DNA of 64,000 bases from Diplonema japonicum (GCA_964019335.1 OZ025739.1:1-64000), one strand, 5' to 3'. Positions 1 through 9,201 are shown, numbered from the stretch's first letter. Notes: generated by a model not told the origin, from the sequence alone. Made by a program: numbers and translations.

Positions 1-479
1 AGAAGAGGCAAATTCAAAAACATACTAGGGAGGAATGAGTGGGGCAGGGGGTAAAATTTAGGAGGGGGAAAGAGGGAGAATCAAAAAAGGGGAAAGGGGC
101 AGAGTGGCCAATGTCCATGCGAAAAAGCATAGAGCGGGGGAAGAAGAAAATCAAAAACAGGAAAAACACATCACCACAAAAGAAAAAAGAAAAAAAAAAA
201 AAAAAAAAAACGTCGACCGAGATGGTTCCACTTCAAAAAGAAAAAGAAAAAGAAAAACAGAAAAATAAAAAAAAAAAAAAAAAAAAGGAAAAACAAAAAG
301 AAAAAAAAAAAAAGGAAAAAAAAAAAAAATCTAAGTGGTTCTATCTAGCCTGGCCGTTGTAGCACCTGTTCCCTATTCTTTTATTTTTCCCTTTTTTTTT
401 TTTCTCAGAAAAAAAAAAAAAAGTTTCACATCTTCCTATGGCGGGGGGGGGGAGAACAGCCCCCCACACCCCCGCTGGC
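1..479. other. Low-complexity 3' flank of the retrotransposon
   Basis: This stretch is dominated by A-runs interspersed with AAAAG units on the + strand (about 180-340), plus T12 and A14 runs near 392-422. The apparent 107-residue lysine-rich reading frame at 39-362 is only the translation of these A-runs. Downstream of the element's stop on the - strand there are A-runs that could belong to a tail, but no clear poly(A) end or target-site duplication could be fixed. Confidence 0.6.
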
Positions 480-3400
480 CTATCTGGCCAGCGAGCCTTT
501 GGACCTCTTCTTGTGGGGTATGGGCCCCACCCGTGCCCTCCCCGACTCGAGCTGCAGCCAAGCCACCGCACTGTTCACCGGGGCCCAGTTCTCCTTGTTG
601 CGCACCTTGACCGTGTCCCGCACCAGGTCGTCGCTCCCCAGCTCTTCCATCAACCTGTGCTCCGCCAAGAACTTGAACTGGGGCCCGGTCATCCCCTTGA
701 GCTCACCCCTGCATATGTTGGCTTCGACCACGGTGCCATCCGCCCCCGTACCCTTCAGATAGATGTAGCCACCCTCCACACAATCCGAGTCAGTACTGGC
801 CGATCGGGCCCGGGCCCGCTTCTTGTCCTTCTTGCTCCACTTCAGCTCTTCCAGGGTGGGGAGATCCGTGGCAACCACCTCAGGCCGCCTCTCCCTGTCT
901 TCCTCCTTCTTCCGGGCCAACAGCCCAAGGTACCTCTCAAAGGAGACGTCCTCGAACAACCCCGGGACCGTCACCACCGCTGACTGCAGGTCGACCTCTT
1001 CAACACCCATCTTCCGCAGATGGTCCTGGACAGTGCGCCTCGTCTCCTTCTCGCAGGGCCCCCTCCCCTCGTAGACGTCGAGGGTGACCTTCCTTCCATC
1101 CCTCACCCACGCCTTCACTTTGATCAGGTCCTTGACCTTTCCCACTGGGGCCCTTATCCTTGCGTCGCACCTCTCCAAGAACTCACGTAGTGTCACCTTG
1201 GTAGCGCCGGCTCCCGCCGCAATGCCCACTACCCCTTCCTTCCCCGGTGTCGGGTGGTGTCTGCACCCCCGGGTCTGCAACTTGACCACCCCCCATGCCG
1301 TTTCCAGAGTCCCCTTGAGCACGCCACCCTTGAAACGAACAGGTTGCACCGCCGAACACCCACACGCGTACGTGATCTGGAAATCCTGGACCGTCCTCGG
1401 GAACTCGAACTCGCGGTATGTTTCCGACTTCTGCACCTCACAACCCACAATGCGGCTGCGGCGCTCTCCGTCCGACCCACCTTCCAAGCTTGCGAAGTAC
1501 TGCTTTACCATCATGTATCCAAGTCCAGCGATACCAATCTGGCCAGCCATAGCCACCTCCAGTGGAACACCCAGCGACTCGGCCTTCGCAAGAAGCATCT
1601 CCTCAGTCCTCTCCCTTCCAGGGTCCGTTCCTTCTTCAAGGATGATCTCCACCCGGCCCTCGAACTGGATGATGAACTTGAGCAGTCGGTCCCCCGGCCT
1701 CGCCCTCAGTGGCACCATCGCTCTCGGAATTGGGATGCCCATCACCACATCAATCGGGTCAAGCTGAACGAAGTCTCCCCCTACTTCCACCTGCTGTTCC
1801 CTTTCCGGTGCCCCGACTCCCATCAGCTGATCTCCCTCCGGCGTCTGGATCCCACCCCTAGGTGTGTCAGGCCCCGACTGGCTGCCTCCGCTCGGTGCGT
1901 TCCCGCCCTCTTTGGTCCCTTCGGGGGCGTCATCCGCCTGCGGCTTCAGAGTCCTCCCACCGCCCTGTCTCTTCGCAGCTTGTTCCCTACAGAATTCGCT
2001 CACGGTCATCTTCCTCGTAGCAGTTGTCGCACTCTGGTCCCCCTTGTTCGAGTCCCTCTGGGCCTCCGTATCCCCCTTAGGACACTGGTCCAAGGTCTGG
2101 TTCACCGCAGCGTCAGTCGCCCCTTGTCTCTTCCCATCTTCCTGGGCCTTCGGGTCAAGCTCCCCTCCCTGCCCAGCCCTCTCGCTGGATCCTGTTCCGA
2201 CCATCTCCGTGTCTTCTCCTCCCGGCGAGGCTGCTTCGAGTCCTGCTCCCGCTTTCCCTTGTGTTCCACCCTCCACCGGTTCCGCCTTTCGCTGCTGCTG
2301 CATTCGGGCGTCCAGGTCCTTCTTCGTCTGCTCCAGAAGGGCATCCAGCTGGTGGGCCACCGTGATTGGGGGTCCGCCTCCCTGTCCCTTCACTTCCCTC
2401 TCGGACGACTCCTCAGCTTCGGTGGTTTTTTCATTGCCGAAGGAGTCCTCTGTGAGGTCAGTGTTGGATTCAGTGTTGGGTTCGTTGTTCGCTTCCTCGT
2501 TGTCCTTTTTTTCCTCTTCGCCGTCCGGTACCGGGGGCCCTGGATCCAACTGTACAGGCCCTTTGACTAACAGCGCCCCTGCTATCGATCTCATCATGGC
2601 CGTTGACACCTCTTGGACCACACGCCTGTGTATCGAGACTCTGTCCCCGTGAGCCCGCGCAGCTATGCTCCTGGACAGTTTCTTCGTGAGGTAGACTGCT
2701 GCCCCCCCGAACCCCCCAAAGGTCTCCATCGCGAAAGGTACAAAGGCCACGCGTGTCTTGGCGAGCTCCGCCTCATACTTCTGGCGCTTGTAGTGTTCCG
2801 CCTTCGCCGCTGCGTATCCCGCAGTCTTCGCCGCCTGGTTGACACAAGACTCGTTCCTCGGGTGCACGATGACCACGTCCATAGCCATTGGGCGGGAACC
2901 CCCCACCCCACCTGGGAAGAACACGTCCGCCGGGCGCTGGGACGACCCCGGGATCAGCCCCGTCTTCTCCATCGTTGCGCTCACCCCGGCCCACTGACAG
3001 TGTCTGTGGATGGTCTCCTTCACCCGGTCGTGCCTCGCAATCCTGGCGTTGCCGCATCCCTGGGCATGGTCACCCCATACGTCCATCCCCTCAGTCTTGC
3101 ACCTCGGGTCGTGGCAGCTCTCACCCTGCTTGTAGACCGGAGCCCCCAACCACCACTTGATCAGAGCCCCAAACTCGTTGTCCGACAGCTGGTTGTAGAA
3201 GTCAGGCGTCGCCGTCAACCACGCTCCCGCATAGTGCATTGACTCCGACATCAACCTCGCTCTCGAGCGTGCATCTGCTTTCGCCAAGAGGTCCTCCAGC
3301 GCCTTCTCATCAAGCACCCTAGAGAGCCACCTCTGGCTGCAGATGTGGGGGGCCTTGGCCACCATGTCGGGTGTAATCTGCATGCCGCCCTTCGTCCTGT

Positions 3401-4514
3401 TGAACCACTCGAGCCAGCTCCCCCATACACCCCCTTCCAGCCCATGTTCGTATTTGGGATCCAGCTCCTTGCACAGCTTCATCGTCGACGCCCTCGAAGC
3501 CATGTTGGCCGCGCGCAGGTGCTCCTGGCAGCTCCTCATCCCAAGCCCACCGACTTTTACGGACAGTTTCGCCTGCTGCCATTCTTTCGACCCGTTCTCG
3601 AACTGCATGCCGCACACCTTCGACATCGTCTTCCGCACCATCTCGTCGAACCTGTGCATGACCCCTCCCACATGCGAGTCTGGGACCACTCTCATGTAAA
3701 ACACCAGTTTGCTGTATGAGCTGCAATACCGGAGAAGTGTGTACCCTGTCTGCCTCCCCACCTTGGTCAGCATGTCGAAGTTCTCTTCCAGCGCGTCCAA
3801 GCGTTTGTTCAGAAAGGCTTGCGTGTACTCCGGCGATCCTATCGGCGCCCCCAGGAGCATGAAGTTCCTCTCTTTGTGGAAATTCTCTTCTGTCAGGCCA
3901 TCGAAGCCTGTGTCCTCCACTGTCTGGGGGAGGTCGCCACTAACCCATATGAGCTCGCACTTCTGGGGTTTCACTTTCAGCCCTATCATTCCGCTCAGCT
4001 CACACAAGATGTTGTACGCCTTTCTCACTTCATCCACATTCCCCACAAGGACGCCATCGTCCAGGTAGAACTGGAGGATGTCCAGGTTGCAGTCTTCACT
4101 TATCTTGTTCACCAGGGGTTGGATGGCCAGAGAGAACAGCAGCGGTCCCATCGGGTCCCCCTGTTGCACCCCTTCCTGGGACTTAATCACCTTTCCGTTG
4201 TAGTATAATTGGGAGGGCACCCTGTAGCACCAACCGGCCCACGCATACAGCCCCGACGCTTGCTCATAGGCCTGTGAGCACAGCTGCCTCCGACAAACAC
4301 TGTTGAAGGCGTTGGCGTAGTCGATCTTGAGGATCACCTTGTTTTCCTGCTTGTTGCCCCGTTCCCTGTCCACATACTGCCTGATGGTGTGTATAGCCGC
4401 CTCCATTCCAGCAGGGACCGATACCCCCACCTGGCCGCCTTTCTTCAGGTACGAAGAGGCCACTTCCGGAGCGATCTTCTTCACAAGGGATTTCCCCACC
4501 AGCCGACGCAGCAC
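480..4514 (-). CDS. LINE ORF-B: RT palm, CCHC finger, restriction-like endonuclease, unknown C-terminus
   Basis: This frame of about 1,344 residues opens at a GTG and has no credible independent start; it continues the RT domain begun in the overlapping ORF. RT motifs are visible: the motif-A aspartate in KIDYANAF (about 61-70), QGDPMGP (about 118-124) and the catalytic YLDD (about 150-153). Around residues 467-487 a C-x4-C-x10-H-x3-C finger precedes a PD-(D/E)XK-like segment (RPAD near 530, MDVV near 546, a lysine near 571-577), which is the restriction-like endonuclease expected to nick the target. Residues 645-900 are acidic, Gln- and Gly-rich linker. The last 440 or so residues form a conserved-looking but unrecognised region with a Cys-Gly-Cys and a Cys-x-His-His. 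The stop at 480 is clean. Confidence 0.8.
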   Translation of the reverse strand: MLRRLVGKSLVKKIAPEVASSYLKKGGQVGVSVPAGMEAAIHTIRQYVDRERGNKQENKVILKIDYANAFNSVCRRQLCSQAYEQASGLYAWAGWCYRVPSQLYYNGKVIKSQEGVQQGDPMGPLLFSLAIQPLVNKISEDCNLDILQFYLDDGVLVGNVDEVRKAYNILCELSGMIGLKVKPQKCELIWVSGDLPQTVEDTGFDGLTEENFHKERNFMLLGAPIGSPEYTQAFLNKRLDALEENFDMLTKVGRQTGYTLLRYCSSYSKLVFYMRVVPDSHVGGVMHRFDEMVRKTMSKVCGMQFENGSKEWQQAKLSVKVGGLGMRSCQEHLRAANMASRASTMKLCKELDPKYEHGLEGGVWGSWLEWFNRTKGGMQITPDMVAKAPHICSQRWLSRVLDEKALEDLLAKADARSRARLMSESMHYAGAWLTATPDFYNQLSDNEFGALIKWWLGAPVYKQGESCHDPRCKTEGMDVWGDHAQGCGNARIARHDRVKETIHRHCQWAGVSATMEKTGLIPGSSQRPADVFFPGGVGGSRPMAMDVVIVHPRNESCVNQAAKTAGYAAAKAEHYKRQKYEAELAKTRVAFVPFAMETFGGFGGAAVYLTKKLSRSIAARAHGDRVSIHRRVVQEVSTAMMRSIAGALLVKGPVQLDPGPPVPDGEEEKKDNEEANNEPNTESNTDLTEDSFGNEKTTEAEESSEREVKGQGGGPPITVAHQLDALLEQTKKDLDARMQQQRKAEPVEGGTQGKAGAGLEAASPGGEDTEMVGTGSSERAGQGGELDPKAQEDGKRQGATDAAVNQTLDQCPKGDTEAQRDSNKGDQSATTATRKMTVSEFCREQAAKRQGGGRTLKPQADDAPEGTKEGGNAPSGGSQSGPDTPRGGIQTPEGDQLMGVGAPEREQQVEVGGDFVQLDPIDVVMGIPIPRAMVPLRARPGDRLLKFIIQFEGRVEIILEEGTDPGRERTEEMLLAKAESLGVPLEVAMAGQIGIAGLGYMMVKQYFASLEGGSDGERRSRIVGCEVQKSETYREFEFPRTVQDFQITYACGCSAVQPVRFKGGVLKGTLETAWGVVKLQTRGCRHHPTPGKEGVVGIAAGAGATKVTLREFLERCDARIRAPVGKVKDLIKVKAWVRDGRKVTLDVYEGRGPCEKETRRTVQDHLRKMGVEEVDLQSAVVTVPGLFEDVSFERYLGLLARKKEEDRERRPEVVATDLPTLEELKWSKKDKKRARARSASTDSDCVEGGYIYLKGTGADGTVVEANICRGELKGMTGPQFKFLAEHRLMEELGSDDLVRDTVKVRNKENWAPVNSAVAWLQLESGRARVGPIPHKKRSKGSLAR

Positions 4515-7500
4515 ATCCCCAACGGCTCTATGGGCCGCACGTCCCTGTCGTTCTTCTTGAGGGCCACAAGGTTCGCCCCTGCCATCAGCGGAGCCATCTC
4601 CCTAGGGGCCGTGCCTCTAGCTAATGCGTTGACTGCCCTCGCCACCGACATCAAACAGCCTTGAGACTCAAAAGCTCCGTCCACCGCGTCCTTGATGTGC
4701 TGGGCTCTCAGACCAGTCGGTCCCGCAGCAGTCCCCCTCGGGAAGTCCCTGATTGCGTCCAGCACTTCTTCTGGCAAGACTTCTACCGCTTCCTTCGTCT
4801 TCGCCGGGTTGTCCCATTGGGGGTGTAGTGGCTCTGGATGTTTGCTCTGCAGCGCTCTCCAGCAATCCTCATTGTCTTCTGCCAGCCCCTGGGCTACAAG
4901 CGCCGCGTTTCCTGCCGAGAACCTCCCTTTGCTGCACAGTTCCGTGGCCCTGGCGACCTTAGAGACCTCGTCGTTCTTAGGTTCCCCCTTCTCACCTGAT
5001 TCCAGCTTATTCCAGAGGGCCATGTAATTTCCCTTCTCCCACTCCTCCAATCTGGCCTGGACACTCAGCTCCGTCTCCTTGTCCCGCTTCTTCCCTCCCC
5101 TCTTCTTCCACAGGCAGGCTTTGGGGAGCATCGCCACCAGCAGCCAAGCCTCTTCTGTGTTGTCCTTCACCGCTCGGCCCAGAGTGTGCTTAAGGGTAAG
5201 CCCCCACAGTCTTTGAAGGCTCGTCGGGATCGACCCCATGGTCGTGACGTTCATGGCGGCTATGGTTTCCAGGCTGGGTAACTCGGTCCTCGTCGGGGCC
5301 GGCGGGGGGGTCGTGTATTCCCCTTCCCTTCGCACCGCCTTTTTGCACTCGTCGTGGCACCCCTGACCCTTCCACACACAGCCCCTGCACACCAGGCACC
5401 TCTCGAGGTCCAGTCTCCTCAGAACGCTCTCCGGGATCTCATCACTCTCCAGGTGCCCATCCAGGTGACACTTCCATACCCTTGTCGAGTTGAACGGGGT
5501 CGTGCTTTTGCACTTCGACCTAGCGCAGTTCGCCACCGGACAGTACAGGAATTGCTGGTTCCTTGCCCCCATCTGGTCCAACACCCCTGCCTTCCCGTAT
5601 CCAGGGATCGCACGGTCTATTATGTCCCACTCCCCGATGTCCTCACCCGGGGCCTCGGAGGGTTGCTTACCTGCCTTTTGTAGAGCTACCGATTGGGACT
5701 CATCAAGGAGCATCATCATCGACTCCTCCTCTCCGACTGCATACTCGTAGTGGTTGCCGTTGTACGCCAGCACCACCACCTTCTCGTGGTCGGAGTTGTA
5801 CTCCCCTATCATCAGGACTGGGTTGTTCCCCCCAGCAACCACGAGTATCGTGCGGCCAAACGCTTGTGCTGCGGCTGCCAGGCACAAGTGGTCTCCCCAC
5901 GTCGCTGCTGTGCCCATCCCTTCCAAGTACCGGTCCCAACCCTCACTGCAAAACGGGGCATAGTGCTCCTCCCGGTGTTTCATCCATTCTACAACCTCGC
6001 TCCTGATGTGGGTGTGGTCGCCGTAGGCTTCCCCGAGCGAACCGGCCAGGGCGTGGAACATGCAGTTCCCGTCCTTCTCCGTCGATCTCCTCGTCAGCTT
6101 GAAGCTCTTCATGATCTCGTCCACTGACTTGCCGGCCCTGGGTTGTTTGTCGGGGTTCCACAGATTCCGCTGCCTGTGTAGTGCACAGTGCGTCTGGTTC
6201 GACGAGCACGCCGCAGCACACGTTCCACAGAGGTTCACCTTCATGCTCCTCGCCTGCTCTTGTTTCACAAAATGATGGTGGACCGCATTGAGGTGTTTAA
6301 CTAGACAGCTTGCCACACTGGTGCGGAAAGAGCAGTCTTCCATCCGGCATTGATGTTTGTCTGATCCTTCTTTTTCCCCCTCCTTCTGCGCCTCCATGTG
6401 CTCATCATCCAAATCCATGGGGGGAGGGTCACCACCTCCTTGCAACGCGTCCCCTGCCAGCGTCAAGTCCGCAAAGGGGTCCAGGTGTTCGGCCTGAAAG
6501 AGCTTATCCTCCGTCTCGGCTCGTTCCTTCGCCGCTTGCTTGGCGTCTTCCTTCTTTTTTCTGCGTCTTGAGCTTCTAGGCGGGCCCAAGTACACCGGCA
6601 GGTAGTGACCTCTCGATCCGCGTCTTGTCTTCCTCAGCTTTACCGGTCCGAATCTCTGGGTCGGGTCAGCACCAGCTTTCCACACCATCACTTCCGACAT
6701 GGCCCAGAGCGACATCAGCCCCCCTATCCAAACTGAAGTGCTTCCCACCAGAGTGCCCCCTACTGCTAGCCAAGCGAGCTCCCCGGCGGACCATTCATCC
6801 CCTCGGGGCCCCACCTGTACCCTTGACCTGCGGGTGGTCCTCCTGTCGCTCCCCGGCCTCTTCCACAACACTGCCGCATGCAGGAAGGAGGGGGCCATCC
6901 CGATGCCCGCCCCCAGCACCTGCCTCACCCCTGGGATCAGCAAGAGGGAGACCAGGGCGACCCAGGCCCACACCCCCAGGTGCTCCCATCTCACCCCTTC
7001 CTTGCTGTGTCCCGTCCGTCTGCGGTGCCTCCTTGTGCCGGTTGCAGCCCCAGGTGCCGGGATTCTGGGTGCCAGGGGTTGGGCTCCAGGCGTTCCCACC
7101 TCGGTCCGCTTCAGCCCCATTGCAGGGTCATCTGGCTTCTGTTCCAGGGCGGCCTCGTGTTCCTCTCTGCGGGCCCTCCTCCTCCCTTCTTTCCTCGCAC
7201 GACGGTGCCTTTTCTTCTCCTGTCTGGCAGCCTCCCTCGCCCCCTCCCTCGCCTTGGTCCTCTTCTCCCGACGCCTCTGAAGGGCCGTTTCGCTCCTGTG
7301 CCTCCTCCTGTTCTTCTTCCGCTTGGGCGCTGGCTTAGGTTCCCTGCCACCCATGGCAATCCAGGGGGCTCTTTTCTGTCTTCTCACAAGGGTGTGCAGT
7401 GGTGCTCTCACGTCGCTCGCAGCCTCCGCCCCAACCACACCTAGGCGGGCGGTGGGGGTGGGTGCTGGGTCCCCCTGGTTGTTTGAAAAGAAAAAAGGTT

Positions 7501-8896
7501 CCTCCTTGTTTGTTTTTTTTTTTTCTTTCCCTTCCACCCTCAAAAAAAGCCCCCGGCCCTTGGGGACCAGGGTGTACACCTCCGTAGAGGGTCCAGAAAA
7601 AATGGGGGGCAGAGAGGGAGGGGCACTACCTTCTCTCGGGCGTGCTGTCTCTCCCTCTGCCTTTTTTTCCTCCGAAGAGGGTCTGTTTTTTACCTCCGTG
7701 GAGGGTTCCTCTGGAGAGGGCTCTAAAAATGAAAAAGGGGGGGACAAATGGGGGGGAGGAGCACCACCCTCTCTCGGGAGTGCCACCTCTTCCCCTTTCT
7801 CTCTATTTTCCTCCGAAGAGGGTCTGTTTTCCTCCGAAGAGGGTTCTAAAAAAAAAAGGGGGGCGGGTGGGGCACTATCCTCTCTTGGGAGTGCCACCCC
7901 CCCTTGCCCACAAAAAAGGGGATCTAAAAAAGGGGGTTCGTCTGTTAACCCAGGGGATGGGTCTTCCTGGGGTGTGCGGGTGAGCTTGGGGCCTACCGCA
8001 CGCAGGGTGATCGACACCCTGACACCAGTGGACATCCCGGACGGGATGTGGTGCGTCCACTGGTGTCTCGCTTCACCTTCCAACAATGCCCATGAGAAGG
8101 GGGGCACCAGGTATTTCGCCACCCTGTCCCCCCTCCTCATGACCATTGTGGTCTCGGCTCCGTACGAGAGGACTAGGACAATCGGTCCCAGCCTCGCGTC
8201 GTCCTTGTGGGCGGCAATCCCACAACCAGACTTGTACTTGTTGACAAGTACCTGGTTGGGGACCACCTCGAGCCCTGCGGCGGCGGCCACCTCCCTCACC
8301 CACCCCTCCGCCCCCCCTGGGATCCCCGTGGTGGGGCGCACCTTGGCGTTCGTCCCCTCCCACCGGTACCCGTATTGGAGGGTCTCCCTCCCTGAGTTCC
8401 CAGACAGGGCCTCCCACTTTCCTGAAAGCAGGGCTTTCGGGAAGGCAGGGGCCGGGCCCGTCCTCAACCCGGGAGGGTGTTCACCATACACCAGTACCCA
8501 CCCCTTTTTTTCTCCCTCTTTTCTTCCCTCTTCAACAATAGCAGGGTCGGCTGCAGGGGTCGTGGTCGCGGCGGTCGTGGCTGCGGCAGGGGCGGCTGCG
8601 GCGGTCTCAGTTGCGGCGATTAGGGCGGCAGGGTCGGCTGCGGCGTTCAGGGTGGCTGGGGCGGCCGTGGTTGTAGCAGCGGCGGTCAAAACCGCGGTCT
8701 CTGTGCCCAACCAGATTGCCTGGTTTTTATGTTTTTTATTATTTTTGACGACATCTAGAGGGGATCTAAGGGGAGGGGAGGGGTCATACTGCCCGGCCAG
8801 ATTTCGGTCTGGTCGGGTGGTCGGCTTGGTCGGCGTCTCTCGTAGGCGTTCCTCCTGCGGGCGGCGGTCTCCGACGACGTTTCGTCTAGGGTCCAT
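4481..8896 (-). CDS. LINE ORF-A: AlkB-like dioxygenase, zinc fingers, OTU protease, RT N-terminus
   Basis: The start chosen is the first ATG after an A15-16 run; the open frame extends upstream to at least 9070 without a stop. The product has about 1,471 residues. Residues 130-302 resemble AlkB: an NKY motif, an HxD pair (HKD at 230-232), a distal histidine near 282-283 and a closing RVSITLR. Residues 335-440 are Pro/Ser/Glu repeats, 510-590 are Arg/Lys-rich, and 640-665 and 705-738 are hydrophobic enough to be membrane segments. C2H2 fingers lie near 850-874 and 1119-1148, with a Cys-rich patch at 890-907. Residues 935-1053 are an OTU domain with catalytic DGNC (942-945) and the NGNHYEY histidine. 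The RT N-terminus begins near 1380 (AAGPTGL) and stops at RPIEPLGM, where the frame breaks. Confidence 0.8.
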   Translation of the reverse strand: MDPRRNVVGDRRPQEERLRETPTKPTTRPDRNLAGQYDPSPPLRSPLDVVKNNKKHKNQAIWLGTETAVLTAAATTTAAPATLNAAADPAALIAATETAAAAPAAATTAATTTPAADPAIVEEGRKEGEKKGWVLVYGEHPPGLRTGPAPAFPKALLSGKWEALSGNSGRETLQYGYRWEGTNAKVRPTTGIPGGAEGWVREVAAAAGLEVVPNQVLVNKYKSGCGIAAHKDDARLGPIVLVLSYGAETTMVMRRGDRVAKYLVPPFSWALLEGEARHQWTHHIPSGMSTGVRVSITLRAVGPKLTRTPQEDPSPGLTDEPPFLDPLFCGQGGVALPREDSAPPAPLFFLEPSSEENRPSSEENREKGEEVALPREGGAPPPHLSPPFSFLEPSPEEPSTEVKNRPSSEEKKAEGETARPREGSAPPSLPPIFSGPSTEVYTLVPKGRGLFLRVEGKEKKKTNKEEPFFFSNNQGDPAPTPTARLGVVGAEAASDVRAPLHTLVRRQKRAPWIAMGGREPKPAPKRKKNRRRHRSETALQRRREKRTKAREGAREAARQEKKRHRRARKEGRRRARREEHEAALEQKPDDPAMGLKRTEVGTPGAQPLAPRIPAPGAATGTRRHRRRTGHSKEGVRWEHLGVWAWVALVSLLLIPGVRQVLGAGIGMAPSFLHAAVLWKRPGSDRRTTRRSRVQVGPRGDEWSAGELAWLAVGGTLVGSTSVWIGGLMSLWAMSEVMVWKAGADPTQRFGPVKLRKTRRGSRGHYLPVYLGPPRSSRRRKKKEDAKQAAKERAETEDKLFQAEHLDPFADLTLAGDALQGGGDPPPMDLDDEHMEAQKEGEKEGSDKHQCRMEDCSFRTSVASCLVKHLNAVHHHFVKQEQARSMKVNLCGTCAAACSSNQTHCALHRQRNLWNPDKQPRAGKSVDEIMKSFKLTRRSTEKDGNCMFHALAGSLGEAYGDHTHIRSEVVEWMKHREEHYAPFCSEGWDRYLEGMGTAATWGDHLCLAAAAQAFGRTILVVAGGNNPVLMIGEYNSDHEKVVVLAYNGNHYEYAVGEEESMMMLLDESQSVALQKAGKQPSEAPGEDIGEWDIIDRAIPGYGKAGVLDQMGARNQQFLYCPVANCARSKCKSTTPFNSTRVWKCHLDGHLESDEIPESVLRRLDLERCLVCRGCVWKGQGCHDECKKAVRREGEYTTPPPAPTRTELPSLETIAAMNVTTMGSIPTSLQRLWGLTLKHTLGRAVKDNTEEAWLLVAMLPKACLWKKRGGKKRDKETELSVQARLEEWEKGNYMALWNKLESGEKGEPKNDEVSKVARATELCSKGRFSAGNAALVAQGLAEDNEDCWRALQSKHPEPLHPQWDNPAKTKEAVEVLPEEVLDAIRDFPRGTAAGPTGLRAQHIKDAVDGAFESQGCLMSVARAVNALARGTAPREMAPLMAGANLVALKKNDRDVRPIEPLGMCCVGWWGNPL
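7545..7960 (-). repeat. Degenerate tandem repeats within LINE ORF-A
   Basis: Units built around CCTCCGAAGAGGGTCTGTTTT and CTCTCGGGAGTGCCACC recur at least three times on the + strand, encoding Ser/Glu/Pro-rich repeats on the minus strand. They form the flexible linker between the AlkB and basic regions, suggesting replication slippage within the element. Confidence 0.65.
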
Positions 8897-8967
8897 TTTT
8901 ATTTTTTTTTTTTTTTTGTGTTGAGGGGGGAGGGGATCCTTTGCAATAAAGTACAGAAACTGTAGCT

Positions 8968-9201
8968 TTAGAATCGTTGGTTGCGGGTTTGCGGGTTGCC
9001 CCCGTTCCTGTCCAGGACCTCTCCCTCCCAAACCAGTTTGAACTTGCCTTCGAGTAAACAAGCAGCACAACCCGCCTTCTTGTACAGGATCCCCACCGTC
9101 TCCTTCCCCGACACTTCCACATCGTGAACCCCGCCTCCCGTCTTCACGAACACTGTCATATCGTTCACCTCTTCACCTGATCCCTCTCTCTTTCCATTCA
9201 T
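8968..9201 (-). CDS. Ubiquitin-like ORF at the 5' end of the LINE
   Basis: This 77-residue ORF begins at ATG 9201 on the minus strand. After a 14-residue leader, the sequence from MTVFVKT resembles the beta-grasp fold: a first strand, a VHDVEV second strand, a helix with KKAGCAACLL, then a FKLVWEGEVLD strand similar in position to the ubiquitin LIFAGKQLED stretch. A stop follows before the last strand. The frame used by the next ORF is open here, and near 8940-8980 it encodes a hydrophobic TILKLQF segment that could supply the missing strand. A single slip near the C5 run at 8999-9003 would fuse the two. The fold assignment is inferred by eye; weak similarity by chance is possible. Confidence 0.5.
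   Translation of the reverse strand: MNGKREGSGEEVNDMTVFVKTGGGVHDVEVSGKETVGILYKKAGCAACLLEGKFKLVWEGEVLDRNGGNPQTRNQRF

Larger units (their letters stand above)
480..9201 (-). mobile_element. Non-LTR retrotransposon with UBL, AlkB, OTU, RT and restriction-like endonuclease
   Basis: A single element of about 8.7 kb lies on the minus strand, opposite to all host genes. In transcription order it encodes a short ubiquitin-like ORF, then a long ORF with an AlkB-type 2OG-Fe(II) oxygenase, basic and hydrophobic segments, C2H2 fingers, an OTU cysteine protease and the start of the reverse transcriptase. An overlapping ORF holds the RT palm, a CCHC-type finger, a PD-(D/E)XK-like endonuclease and an unknown C-terminal region. 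The RT plus restriction-like endonuclease arrangement is typical of early-branching LINE groups, and OTU domains are known from Dualen-type elements. The RT frame breaks at the ORF overlap, so this copy may be defective. Base composition is GC-rich compared with its A/T-rich surroundings. The ends are not resolved. Confidence 0.85.

Noticed and set aside
39-362. 107-residue lysine-rich ORF
   Set aside because: It is a direct translation of A-runs and AAAAG repeats; there is no complexity or domain.
1254-2570. 438-residue + strand ORF antisense to LINE ORF-B
   Set aside because: It is the reverse frame of the GC-rich retrotransposon; the minus-strand frame carries clear RT/endonuclease motifs and this one none.
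7323-8924. 533-residue + strand ORF antisense to LINE ORF-A
   Set aside because: Composition is Ser/Pro/Gly repeats mirrored from the minus-strand linker and AlkB region; no recognisable domain.
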